Shown here in pieces: positions 24,260 through 31,793 of a DNA stretch of 39,196 nucleotides (positions within the stretch are counted from its first letter, which is position 1; every line of letters begins with the position of its first letter). The DNA is from Dehalococcoidia bacterium (lineage in GTDB: Bacteria > Chloroflexota > Dehalococcoidia > Lucifugimonadales > GCA-2717565). Position numbers and translations under genes: made by a program. The notes beneath the pieces are model-generated. The model was not told the origin of the DNA. It worked only from the letters and a program-made list of their open reading frames with translations, and searched no databases. The stretch lies in the NCBI GenBank assembly GCA_009692865.1, contig SHYH01000009.1, forward strand, positions 1 through 39,196, written 5' to 3'.

Positions 24260-24391
24260 CCGGGTCCCTGTTCCCCTCTCTCCTGATAGTTGGTCGGAAT
24301 TGCCATCCGCCCCCGGCCTAAAGGCGGGGGGGGGGGGCATCGAAGCCACACCCTTTAGGGTGGTGTCATGGACACAACGTCCGAACCGTTT
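24260..24391. other. actA-actB1 spacer with G11 tract and hairpins
   Basis: 132 bases within the operon. It holds an 11-base G run (24327-24337). A CCCCCG-GCCT/AGGCGGGGG stem with one bulge lies just before and over the run, and a CACCCT/AGGGTG stem (about 24349-24362) is also present. On the transcribed strand these could attenuate transcription between actA and actB1 or protect RNA ends. Confidence 0.45.
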
Positions 24392-25027
24392 CTAGTGGTG
24401 GCATATCACACAGTCCGTTGGAGCGCTGTACTGCCGATGGCAGTTTACACAGTCGGCCATCTTCAAGGCCCCTCCACCCCGCAAAACCGTGCCCCCCACC
24501 TGCACCTCGTTCACAACGACCTGCTGCACTACCGTCATGCTGCCCACATCCCCGTGGCAGACCTGGCACACCTGGGCCGCCTCCAACCCAACGCCGCCTT
24601 TGTCCTTCGGGAGAGTGAAGAAGGTGAGATGCGGCTCGTGGGCGAAGCGGACGTGGTCGGGCATACGGTGCACCCGCTCCCAGTTGATGGGTTCCTTGTT
24701 GTCCGACGCCTGTTTCAGCTTGGCCAACTCTGTGCTATACTGGCCAGCCTGGCCCGTGCCTGTGATGACCTTGTGGCAGAACATGCACTGCTCCACGGCG
24801 GGCACCGTGGCGGCCTTCCCCGTGGTCACGTTACGGTGGCAGAAGAGACAGTTGATGCCCGCGTCCTGGACGTGCTTGGTGTGGGGAAAGGCGATGGGCT
24901 GGGCGGGAGGCGCCCCAAACCCCAGCACATCAAAGGGAGCGCCAAACCAGGCCCTCAGCACAAAGGCCGCCACCAACACCACTAGGGCTACCGACGCCAA
25001 GCCAACGACAGCCACGAGGATTTTCAT
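24392..25027 (-). CDS. actA: ACIII pentaheme cytochrome c subunit (ActA)
   Basis: 211 residues. One N-terminal membrane anchor (about 4-28) precedes five heme c motifs: CLFCH (60-64), CMFCH (81-85), CQVCH (154-158), CVNCH (193-197) and CVICH (206-210). Five hemes plus an anchor match ActA, which wires electrons from ActB to ActE or an acceptor outside the membrane. Additional histidines (HTKH, RFAHEPH) can be distal ligands. ATG 25027 follows GGAGAAG. It stands between the small membrane gene and actB1. Confidence 0.92.
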   Translation of the reverse strand: MKILVAVVGLASVALVVLVAAFVLRAWFGAPFDVLGFGAPPAQPIAFPHTKHVQDAGINCLFCHRNVTTGKAATVPAVEQCMFCHKVITGTGQAGQYSTELAKLKQASDNKEPINWERVHRMPDHVRFAHEPHLTFFTLPKDKGGVGLEAAQVCQVCHGDVGSMTVVQQVVVNEVQVGGTVLRGGGALKMADCVNCHRQYSAPTDCVICHH

Positions 25028-25113
25028 TGCTTCGACGTCTTCTCCGCTCTGTTCCTTAGCCTACCGCTCTAGCACGCGCACTCTTTTCAAGCCCCCCACT
25101 TTGGGAGAGGACC

Positions 25114-25419
25114 TCAGATAGCGACCCGGTCCCAAATGTCGGCCGCCGTGTTAAACACCTCTGGCAGAAGCTGGCCCAGGAAGAAGGCGACACCTGCCGC
25201 GCCCACCAAGGCCAGAAAAAAGAAGAGGGGCCGGACCATTTTGGCAGGCCCAGGCGGGGTGGAGGGCAGGTGCCCCGACCCTACCAGGGAGGGGATCACG
25301 GCAATGGCAAGGAGAAGGGAACCGGCGAAAAGGATGACGCTACCCGCGAACCCCCACAGCAACATGAGGTTCGAGGTCAGGCTCCTCCAAAGGTCACTGG
25401 TGATGAAGTTTGGGTCCAC
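25114..25419 (-). CDS. Small two-helix membrane protein at the head of the ACIII operon
   Basis: 101 residues, start GTG 25419 with GGAGG about 11 bases before. Two hydrophobic segments are seen: about 18-45 (LMLLWGFAGSVILFAGSLLL) and 67-90 (PLFFFLALVGAAGVAFFLGQ). No known motif is recognised. It is 86 bases upstream of actA on the same strand and so is probably co-transcribed. It may be an accessory or assembly subunit of this complex (inference). ActG-like small subunits are known in some ACIII, but similarity cannot be claimed. Confidence 0.65.
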   Translation of the reverse strand: MDPNFITSDLWRSLTSNLMLLWGFAGSVILFAGSLLLAIAVIPSLVGSGHLPSTPPGPAKMVRPLFFFLALVGAAGVAFFLGQLLPEVFNTAADIWDRVAI

Positions 25420-25742
25420 CGCTCCCTAGGCCTCCAGGTGATGAGCTAGCCTGTAACGCCTCCTCGCGAGGACCACCTGACCGAGCCGCCTAACACCCTG
25501 CCCTTGACCCTACCCACTCGCCCGACGCACACCTTGGGTTGGGTAGGTGCACTACAAACAAGGACCGCAGGGGCGGCTCATTTCATGGCAAACGTCAAGG
25601 TGCAACTTTAGCGTCTCTACTGTCCCACTGTCAAGAGGCCCCACCAGCCCCTGCACTGCTTTTCACCCATTGAAAACCAAATGGAATACTGTAACAATGG
25701 TGCGGTTTCCACGGTTGGCCTCCCGAAGTCAGGAAGGAGCCC
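25420..25742. other. Divergent promoter region of the ACIII operon
   Basis: No gene is seen. CTACCCA (25510-25516) and TGGGTAG (25540-25546) form a spaced inverted repeat that might be a regulator site for the minus-strand operon. No convincing minus-strand -35/-10 pair was found. Confidence 0.4.
25670..25698 (+). promoter_or_regulatory. Possible promoter of the small Tat-signal gene
   Basis: TTGAAA (25670-25675), a 17-bp spacer and AACAAT (25693-25698) precede the ATG at 25743 by 44 bases. The -35 is good and the -10 is weak. Confidence 0.35.
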
Positions 25743-25985
25743 ATGACAGAGCAACGGGAAGAACCCCCCCACGATCGCAGAGGCTTTCTGAAACTCCTCT
25801 CGCTAGGAGCCCTCAACGGCCTCTCCATGGGCTGGCTCCCGGCCCGATGGATCGGCGGACGCCCCAAACAGGACCCACTGTCCATGAACCTCCCTGGCGA
25901 GGGGTCCATCTTTGCTCCTCGAAAGGACCAAAGGCTCGAGGAGTGGCAGCGCAGACACGGGCAGCCGAAGAAGCAAGAGCCCTAA
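25743..25985 (+). CDS. Small Tat-signal protein, unknown function
   Basis: 80 residues, ATG 25743 behind a strong AGGAAGGAG. It opens with a twin-arginine signal DRRGFLKLLSLGALNGLSMG, meaning export in a folded state by the Tat pathway. It continues with a short basic/proline tail (IGGRPKQDPLSM, then ending KKQEP). No domain is recognised and no cysteine remains for a cofactor. The gene is divergent from the ACIII operon, whose ActB1 is also a Tat substrate. It could be an accessory to that complex, but this rests on position only. Confidence 0.6.
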   Translation: MTEQREEPPHDRRGFLKLLSLGALNGLSMGWLPARWIGGRPKQDPLSMNLPGEGSIFAPRKDQRLEEWQRRHGQPKKQEP

Positions 25986-26006
25986 GCGCACAGCGACGCA
26001 CGATCC

Positions 26007-26930
26007 GTGTCTCTTTCCCCCTTCCAAACACGCCTCCTCGCCTGGTACCAGCACTACCAGCGCCTCCTGCCATGGCGCACCACAAAGGACCCTTACGCCA
26101 TCCTGGTGTCCGAGGTGATGCTCCAGCAGACTCAGGTGGAGCGAGTGGCGCCCAAGTACCTGGAGTTCCTCGCCCGCTTCCCAACCCTTGAGGCCCTGGC
26201 CCGAGCGACACCCGCAGAGGTCATCCGGGCGTGGCGTCCCCTGGGATACAACCTGCGGGCCGTGCGCCTGCACCTCTTGGCGGTGGAGGTGGTCCAGCGC
26301 CGCCAAGGCGTCCTCCCGCAGGACCCGACGGCGCTCCGGTTACTCAAGGGCATCGGACCCTACACGGCAGCAGCAGTGGCTTGCTTTGCCTTTGGGCAGG
26401 ACCTGCCGGTCATAGACACCAACGTGCGAAGGGTGTTGGGCCGCCTGTTTCATGGGGTAGCTCAGGTCAAGGAGAGGGACCTGCAGGCCACGGCAAGAGA
26501 GGTGCTGCCTACCGACCAAAGCGCCGCCTGGAACCAGGCGCTCATGGACCTGGGCGCTACCCTGTGCACCTCCCAGCGACCCCACTGCCCCCTCTGCCCG
26601 GTCAGTGGAGATTGCAAGGCAGCTCCCCTCTTCCTCCAAGGGGAAGGACGCGTGGCGGAGGCCCCCGAACAGTACCGGGCCGCACCCCCGCCCTTCAAGG
26701 GATCACGGCGCTACTACCGGGGGCGTATCGTGGACCATCTACGCACCTTGGACCCTGGGGCCACAGTGGACCTGCTTGCCTTGGGGCAAGCCCTGCTCCC
26801 GGATTTTCAGGCCCAGGACCTCCCCTGGCTGGATGAGCTGCTGGAAAGGCTGGCTCAGGAGGGCCTGGTCCGCCTGCACCGTTCTTCGCCTCAGGATGGT
26901 CTTCCCCAAGCGGTGGGCCTCCCCGAGTGA
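26007..26930 (+). CDS. mutY: A/G-specific adenine glycosylase (MutY-like)
   Basis: 307-residue base-excision DNA glycosylase that removes A opposite 8-oxoG. The HhH-GPD core shows PWRTTKDPYAILVSEVMLQQTQV with Glu36, LKGIGPYTAAAV (helix-hairpin-helix) and VIDTNV with Asp137. The [4Fe-4S] cysteines are at 187/194/197/203 (C-x6-C-x2-C-x5-C). The C-terminal region is short and ends in a winged-helix-like part (GRIVDHLR), without the usual NUDIX-like 8-oxoG domain, as in some actinobacterial MutY. The start GTG 26007 has no clear ribosome site and lies 21 bases after the Tat gene. Confidence 0.9.
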   Translation: MSLSPFQTRLLAWYQHYQRLLPWRTTKDPYAILVSEVMLQQTQVERVAPKYLEFLARFPTLEALARATPAEVIRAWRPLGYNLRAVRLHLLAVEVVQRRQGVLPQDPTALRLLKGIGPYTAAAVACFAFGQDLPVIDTNVRRVLGRLFHGVAQVKERDLQATAREVLPTDQSAAWNQALMDLGATLCTSQRPHCPLCPVSGDCKAAPLFLQGEGRVAEAPEQYRAAPPPFKGSRRYYRGRIVDHLRTLDPGATVDLLALGQALLPDFQAQDLPWLDELLERLAQEGLVRLHRSSPQDGLPQAVGLPE

Positions 26931-26970
26931 CGAGGTAGCAATTGCCCTCCCTGTAGGGGGGAATGACAAC

Positions 26971-26999
26971 GTAGGGGCGGGTTTGAAACCCGCCCCTAC
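26971..26999. terminator. Perfect 14-bp hairpin between convergent genes
   Basis: GTAGGGGCGGGTTT and AAACCCGCCCCTAC are perfect inverse copies around a single G. The hairpin lies between mutY (+) and the Ham1-like gene (-). It probably ends both transcripts; the same unit looks like a dispersed repeat. A second small stem GCAGGAC/GTCCTGC is at 27033-27048. Confidence 0.5.
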
Positions 27000-27053
27000 A
27001 ACGGGTCGCGCAGGCCGCTCACCCTGGTGGGTGCAGGACAAGTCCTGCCTTGG

Positions 27054-27665
27054 CTAGCCCACATAGCCTTTGAGAAATTCCTGCACCATGGGCCTCAGCC
27101 TCGTCCAGTGGTCGTCCATCTGACGGCGCTCCCCTTCGTCCAGCTCCCCGTAGGTCTTGCCCACCTCGGGAAAAAACCAGATACCCGCCGCCCAGAACCC
27201 AGGCACCACACGGGAGGGGGCCACCTCCTCCAACAGATAGCCGTGGCTGCCCTCCACCTCCCACGATGCGAGCACCCTACCCGCCTCCGCCACCACCAGG
27301 GCCTCATGCCAGAAAATCCGGCGCTGCTCCCCCGATTGACCCCTCATACGTCGCAGCAGCTCCCGAGCTTTGGCCAGGTCTCCTACGTCACCGGCAAAGC
27401 GGCCGGTCCGCAGGCTGTCCCAGGCGTCGCCAAGGGCAGGAAGGACCAGCCCGCCGTCACTGGCGAGGCTCACCATTCCGGCAGCCCTGGAGAAGGCCAC
27501 CGCCTTGGCCTGAGCGTTTCCCAGGTGAGTAGCTTCCTCCTCGGGCACCTCCAAGGAGAGAGCCAGGTCGCGTGGAGTCGCCAACTCCAGGGCAAGACCG
27601 TCGACCAGACGCCGGAGCTCCCGCTCCTTGGCGGTGTTGGTGGTGGCGAGAAGCAGGCGCTGCAC
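27054..27665 (-). CDS. Ham1/RdgB-like nucleotide pyrophosphatase, divergent
   Basis: 203 residues from GTG 27665, 17 bases after the MFS stop. The fold is that of ITP/XTP diphosphatases: LLLATTNTAKERELRRL near the start, LGNAQAKAVAFSR, ASDGGLVLPAL and FFPEVGKTYGEL. Several family residues differ: DDSG is SDGG, and the usual SHR near the end is replaced by MDDHWTRL. Canonical RdgB hydrolyses non-canonical purine NTPs; the changes make activity or specificity uncertain. The frame is open far upstream inside the MFS gene, but that part is antisense-like noise. It is the third gene of the PadR-MFS operon. Confidence 0.75.
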   Translation of the reverse strand: MQRLLLATTNTAKERELRRLVDGLALELATPRDLALSLEVPEEEATHLGNAQAKAVAFSRAAGMVSLASDGGLVLPALGDAWDSLRTGRFAGDVGDLAKARELLRRMRGQSGEQRRIFWHEALVVAEAGRVLASWEVEGSHGYLLEEVAPSRVVPGFWAAGIWFFPEVGKTYGELDEGERRQMDDHWTRLRPMVQEFLKGYVG

Positions 27666-27682
27666 AGGGGCCGCTTCAGGCT

Positions 27683-28978
27683 CTACCGGGAGGGTACGGG
27701 CCGCTGGGGCTGGGCTGCCTGAACGCGAAGAGCAACAACGCTGGGATGGGCCGCCGCCACCAGCGCCACTGCCACTATAAGGGCCACCCCCATCAGCGCC
27801 ATGGCAGCGGAGGGCCCGAACCTGTCGGCGATCCACCCCGCCGGTAGGGCGCCAATAGGCATGAAGCTGTGGTTCAGCATGAACAGGCTCATGAGGCGAC
27901 CGTGATAGGAAGGGTCGCTCTGGGACAGCAGCATGCTGTTGCTCAGAATCCCGTAGACGCCATTCATGACCCCGGAGATTCCCAGGACCACCAGGGCGGC
28001 CGCCAGCCACGGGGTGTAGGCGAACCAGATGAGGACGGCGCCAAAGAGGATGGCGGAGAGCACGGTGACCGCAATGGGCCTCTGCACGTTCACCGACGCC
28101 AGCAGGAGGGTGGCCAGCAAGGCGCCCGCCCCAGAGGCCGACATCATGACGCCGAAACCGCCCGCCCCCATGCCAAACACCTCCTGGGCAAACCCCGGCA
28201 GCAGGGTGGAGAAGGGCAGGGCCAGGAACATGACCAGGAAGGAGAGCACGACCAGCAGGCGCAGGACGGACGCTCCCCACACGTACTTGAGCCCCTCCAC
28301 CGCCGAAGCAAAGGGCGAGGTGACCGCAGGCAGCGCGGTGCTGGGAAGCCGCAGGTTGACGGTGACCGCCACCGACACCGCAGACCCCAGGGCCAGGAGA
28401 GCGAAGACCGGCGTGGAGCCCCACTCGGCCATGATTAGCCCCGACAGGACCGGCCCCCCCAGCCGGGTGCCGTTGAAGGCGAGCTGCTGCAAGGAGATGG
28501 CGTTGGTGAGCTCCTCCTTGGGGACTGACTGGGCGACAAGGGACTGCCGCGCGGGCTGGCTGAAGGTGCTGGCCGTGCCCAGCAGGGCGAAAATGGTGTA
28601 CAAGTGCCAGAGACCCAATACATCGGTCCAGGCGAGGAACGCCAGGAGCGCGTAGAGAACCAGGATGAGGGCCTGGGATCCCACCAGCAGGGCCTTGCGG
28701 TCTACGCGGTCCGTCAGAACGCCCGCCGGTAGGGCAAGCACCATGCTGGGAAGCCATCGAACGAAGTTGATGGTGCCCACACCCAGCAGGGAGCCGGTGA
28801 TCTCCCACATCAGCCAGTTGCGGGTCACTATCTCCATCCACATGATGGAGGAGTTGGCCAGGTTCCCGAACCACAAAAGCCGGAAGTCCCGGTACTCCAG
28901 GGTGTGGAAAGGACGCACCACTCGCCGCCACAGGGCGGGGCGGGCGCCAGGATTCAGGGTGCTTGTTTCCTTCGACAT
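27683..28978 (-). CDS. MFS efflux transporter (EntS/MFS_3 type)
   Basis: 431 residues with about 12 hydrophobic segments, ATG 28978 with GAGAGGAG upstream. The opening RDFRLLWFGNLANSSIMWME and the loop LTDRVDRKALLVGSQ are typical of MFS_3 exporters related to EntS and tetracycline/macrolide pumps. A SQPARQSLVAQSVPKEELTNA segment also fits this group. The gene lies directly after a PadR regulator on the same strand, the common arrangement for drug- or phenolic-induced efflux. The 132-base gap contains a three-hairpin repeat. The substrate is unknown. Confidence 0.88.
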   Translation of the reverse strand: MSKETSTLNPGARPALWRRVVRPFHTLEYRDFRLLWFGNLANSSIMWMEIVTRNWLMWEITGSLLGVGTINFVRWLPSMVLALPAGVLTDRVDRKALLVGSQALILVLYALLAFLAWTDVLGLWHLYTIFALLGTASTFSQPARQSLVAQSVPKEELTNAISLQQLAFNGTRLGGPVLSGLIMAEWGSTPVFALLALGSAVSVAVTVNLRLPSTALPAVTSPFASAVEGLKYVWGASVLRLLVVLSFLVMFLALPFSTLLPGFAQEVFGMGAGGFGVMMSASGAGALLATLLLASVNVQRPIAVTVLSAILFGAVLIWFAYTPWLAAALVVLGISGVMNGVYGILSNSMLLSQSDPSYHGRLMSLFMLNHSFMPIGALPAGWIADRFGPSAAMALMGVALIVAVALVAAAHPSVVALRVQAAQPQRPVPSR

Positions 28979-29017
28979 GGCAGGTCTCCTCTCTCCTTCG
29001 CAGGGCTCCTTACCGGG

Positions 29018-29105
29018 CTGCTGAAAAGGCTCGGGGCCTTTTCAGCAGGGTCATCCCGCCTTCGGCGGGGAGGGGATCATCGCTGAAAAACGGAGTTTTT
29101 CAGCG
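29018..29105. repeat. Three-hairpin element between padR and MFS genes
   Basis: Three perfect stems in a row: a 13-bp stem (29018-29030 with 29036-29048), a 6-bp CCCGCC/GGCGGG stem (29055-29069) and an 11-bp stem (29081-29091 with 29095-29105). The outer arms also resemble each other as inverted repeats (GCTGAAAA and TTTTTCAGC), so the whole could be a small non-autonomous element. By position it may partly terminate transcription after padR or stabilise its RNA. Confidence 0.6.
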
Positions 29106-29110
29106 ACCTA

Positions 29111-29653
29111 TTACGCCCTGTTCACCGATGCAGAGAGGGCCTCACCCTCTAAAGCGGCGATGGCCTTCTCCAGCCATCGCTCTTCAGCCTCGGCGTGGGC
29201 CAACCGATGGTCGAGGGCCCAACGCACGGGAGTGGCAGCGTGAAGGCGCAGGCGCTCCTCCGCCGTACTCCGCTGGGCCCGCACCGCCGCCAAGCGTCGC
29301 CCTAACAGCTCTCGCGCCTCCTGGGCCGGAAGCATGTCCAGGAACAGGAGGGGAACCGCCCCTGAAACCGTCGATGTTCCCTCCTGGGCCAGGTGCAGCC
29401 GCAGCCCCTGAAGGAAGGCCACCTCGCCCTGGGGTGTGAGGCCGTAGACCCTTCGCTCGGGGCGGCGCCCCACCCGCTCGGTCTCCTCCTCCACCAGCCC
29501 TTGGCGCGCCAGCCGAGCCAGCAACGAGTAGGCGGTAGAGCGCTTCATGGGAAGCACAGCCTCCAGTCGGTGCTCCAGAAACTGGTTCAACTGGTATCCA
29601 TGCATCTGCTGTCGTCGCAGAAGACCTAAGAGCAGCAACTCTCGCTCGTCCAT
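29111..29653 (-). CDS. PadR family transcriptional regulator
   Basis: 180 residues, ATG 29653 with GGAG four bases upstream. The N-terminal winged helix has LLLLGLLRRQQMHGYQLNQ, STAYSLLARLARQGLVEEE and RRPERRVYGLTPQGE, the PadR signature. The C-terminal helices (about 110-175) serve for dimerisation as in the Vir_act_alpha_C part of the family. A palindrome overlaps its own -10 (29667-29690), so it is probably self-repressing. The MFS pump downstream is its likely target, released by a drug or phenolic ligand. Confidence 0.9.
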   Translation of the reverse strand: MDERELLLLGLLRRQQMHGYQLNQFLEHRLEAVLPMKRSTAYSLLARLARQGLVEEETERVGRRPERRVYGLTPQGEVAFLQGLRLHLAQEGTSTVSGAVPLLFLDMLPAQEARELLGRRLAAVRAQRSTAEERLRLHAATPVRWALDHRLAHAEAEERWLEKAIAALEGEALSASVNRA

Positions 29654-29666
29654 ATTACTCCAGAAT

Positions 29667-29690
29667 CGTATAGTCCATGTCGACTATACG
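29667..29690. promoter_or_regulatory. Palindromic operator of the PadR regulator
   Basis: CGTATAGTC (29667-29675) and GACTATACG (29682-29690) are perfect inverse arms with a 6-bp spacer. The site covers the -10 of the padR promoter and lies 14 bases before the start codon, the expected place for an autorepressor site. Confidence 0.7.
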
Positions 29691-29711
29691 ACGTCGAGAA
29701 CGCTGCGTCAA
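29683..29711 (-). promoter_or_regulatory. Sigma-70-type promoter of padR
   Basis: On the minus strand TTGACG (29711-29706), a 17-bp spacer and TATAGT (29688-29683). The -10 lies within the operator. The leader would be only about 20-25 nt. Confidence 0.7.
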
Positions 29712-29735
29712 GGGGTCATAGCGCCACAGCCGCCG

Positions 29736-29764
29736 TTGCAAAAGCAAGGAGCCAACGCTACAAT
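29736..29764 (+). promoter_or_regulatory. Promoter of the acyl-CoA synthetase gene
   Basis: TTGCAA (29736-29741), 17 bp, TACAAT (29759-29764). The leader to ATG 29840 is about 70 nt. It is divergent from the padR promoter, 25 bp away. Confidence 0.55.
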
Positions 29765-29839
29765 CGCCCCTAATCATATGCAGCCACGTAGCTGCAGTCG
29801 TACGTTACCTCGCATCGCAAGAGGATGAAAGGAGCCTAC

Positions 29840-31285
29840 ATGGGTCTAGAGCTGGATTATATCTTTCACCCCAAGTCTATCGCGGTCGCCGGAGCCTCTG
29901 CTTCCCCGGATAAGCAGGGGCACACCTATTTTAAAAACCTCCTCGAAGAGTTTCGAGGGAAGGTGTACCCTATCAACTTCCGAGTTGACGAAATCCTGGG
30001 GGTGCGCACCTACAAATCGGTACGAGACCTCCCCGAGAACGTGGACTACGTGATTTCGGCCATCCCCAATCGAGACATCCTCGACCTGGTGGACGCCTGC
30101 GCCTCCAAGGGCGTCAGGACCCTCCACCTGTTCACCGCCCGCTTCAGTGAGACTGGCTACGCGCAGGAAACGAAGCTGGAACAGGAGCTGCTACGCCGGG
30201 CCAGGGCCAGCCACATGCGCATCATCGGCCCCAACGGCATGGGGCTCTACTACCCCAAGGAGGGCATCAGCTTTGGGCGTGGCTCACCTAAAGAGCCGGG
30301 CAAGGTGGGAATTCTCTCCCAAAGCGGGGGCAACGCCTCGGAAATCGTCTCCACGGGGACCGGTCGAGGCCTCCGCTTCAGCAAGGTTGTCAGCTACGGA
30401 AACGCCCTGGACATTAACGAGGCAGACCTGATGGAGTACCTGGCCGATGACCCAGAGACAGAGGTCATCGGGGGATATATCGAGGGGGTGCGGGATGGCC
30501 CCCGTTTTGTCAAAGCCCTCCGCCACGCCGCCCAGCGCAAGCCGGTGGTCCTCCTCAAGGGCGGCAGAACCGGCGCAGGCACCAGCATGGTCTCCTCCCA
30601 CACCGCGTCGCTGGCGGGGAGCCGTGAGGTGTGGGAGGCCATGTGCCGCCAGACAGGCGCCGTGAACACCTCCAGCCTTGAGGAGCTCGTGGACATGCTG
30701 GTGGCTTTCAACTTCATGCCCCAGGCGAAAGGGCTCCGCGTGCTGGTCGGCGGAGGCGCCGGAGGACGGAGCGTCCTGTCTGCGGATGAGTGCGAGGAAG
30801 AGGGGCTGCAGCTCCTGCCCATTCCGCCGGATGTGCGTGCCGAACTGACCCGCCTGGACCCCTTCTTCGGGCCTTGGGTGACCAACCCGGTGGACGGCTC
30901 CATCATGGGAGGAAGCAGCCTGAAGGCCGATGAGGTGCTGGAGCTCATCGCCAGGAGCCCCTCCTACGACATGGTGATTAACAACATCGGGGCCGGGGGT
31001 CCGGGGGCAGGGGACGACCCCCGGGGGCAGCAGCGGGCCCTCAGCATGATTGGGCACACTCAGGAGATCGCCACCAAGGTGGGAAAACCCGTGGCCCTGG
31101 TGATGGCCGACGTCGCGCCGGGAAACGAGCGCCAGCTCCAGACCACCCAGGAACTGCGCCAACGGTGCATCGAGGCGGGGTTCGCCATCTTCCCCTCCAT
31201 CGGGCGCGCCTCCCGCGCCGTTCGCAGGCTGGTGGACTACTATCGCCACAGGGATGGGGTGGAGGATGGCCCAGGATCTCGATAG
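29840..31285 (+). CDS. NDP-forming acyl-CoA synthetase, alpha-type subunit
   Basis: 481 residues. The start ATG 29840 is chosen because AAAGGAG lies 6 bases before; an ATG at 29825 is also in frame. The N-terminal CoA-binding Rossmann part (IFHPKSIAVAGASASPDKQG) is followed by a succinyl-CoA-synthetase-like ligase domain (GILSQSGGNASEI and SHTASLAGS with the phosphohistidine). A further domain with VGGGAGGRSVL and TNPVDGS completes it. There is no ATP-grasp (beta) domain, which other members have fused or next door, and none is encoded nearby. The enzyme would link acyl-CoA and ADP/ATP only with a distant partner. It overlaps the DinB gene by 20 bases. Confidence 0.85.
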   Translation: MGLELDYIFHPKSIAVAGASASPDKQGHTYFKNLLEEFRGKVYPINFRVDEILGVRTYKSVRDLPENVDYVISAIPNRDILDLVDACASKGVRTLHLFTARFSETGYAQETKLEQELLRRARASHMRIIGPNGMGLYYPKEGISFGRGSPKEPGKVGILSQSGGNASEIVSTGTGRGLRFSKVVSYGNALDINEADLMEYLADDPETEVIGGYIEGVRDGPRFVKALRHAAQRKPVVLLKGGRTGAGTSMVSSHTASLAGSREVWEAMCRQTGAVNTSSLEELVDMLVAFNFMPQAKGLRVLVGGGAGGRSVLSADECEEEGLQLLPIPPDVRAELTRLDPFFGPWVTNPVDGSIMGGSSLKADEVLELIARSPSYDMVINNIGAGGPGAGDDPRGQQRALSMIGHTQEIATKVGKPVALVMADVAPGNERQLQTTQELRQRCIEAGFAIFPSIGRASRAVRRLVDYYRHRDGVEDGPGSR

Positions 31286-31724
31286 CAAAGAGGGCTTGCT
31301 CCGCGACCTTGTGGCGGAGTGGGAGAGGCTTCTCGAAAGCCTGAAAGGGCTCTCCGACGAGCACCTCCAGGCGCCCAACGTCGTGGGCGTCTGGTCCCTC
31401 AAAGACCTGCTGGGCCACATCACCTCCTGGGAGGAGGAGGCCCTGCAGATGGTCCAGGAGAAGCTGGCCGGGGGCGAGCCCAACTTCTACCCCTACATCG
31501 TTGACGAGCGGAACGCCCAGCAGGTGGAGCGTAAACGCTCCATCCCCTTGCAAGAGGTCCATGCCGCCTTCCACGAGACCCACCAGCGGCTCATGGAGCT
31601 GACCTCCCAGCTGCCGGAAGATGTGTTTCTGGAGATGACCCCCGTGCGCCTGGCCCTGGAGGCCGACTGCTGGGGCCACTACGTGGAGCACCGCCGCCAG
31701 GTAGACGCCTGGCGCACTTCGTAG
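31266..31724 (+). CDS. DinB-fold protein (ClbS/DfsB-like)
   Basis: About 152 residues. It starts at ATG 31266 (or ATG 31254), inside the end of the acyl-CoA synthetase gene, indicating translational coupling. The helical bundle opens KEGLLRDLVAEWERLLESL. Next is VVGVWSLKDLLGHITSWEEEAL, where GHITSWE carries the His typical of DinB metal sites, and the end is DCWGHYVEHRRQVDAW with further His. This is the ClbS/DfsB branch, some of which protect from genotoxins or act on thiol adducts. Substrate unknown. Confidence 0.75.
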   Translation: MAQDLDSKEGLLRDLVAEWERLLESLKGLSDEHLQAPNVVGVWSLKDLLGHITSWEEEALQMVQEKLAGGEPNFYPYIVDERNAQQVERKRSIPLQEVHAAFHETHQRLMELTSQLPEDVFLEMTPVRLALEADCWGHYVEHRRQVDAWRTS

Positions 31725-31793
31725 CCCCTGGAGGAGTGGAATAGGGGCGTCACAAGGGTGGTCCGACTTAGCAAGAGTTATAGGGAGCACAGA

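Noticed and set aside
27054-28931. 625-residue continuous frame covering the Ham1-like and MFS genes
   Set aside because: Only the last 203 residues are protein-like; the rest lies in the wrong frame over the MFS gene.
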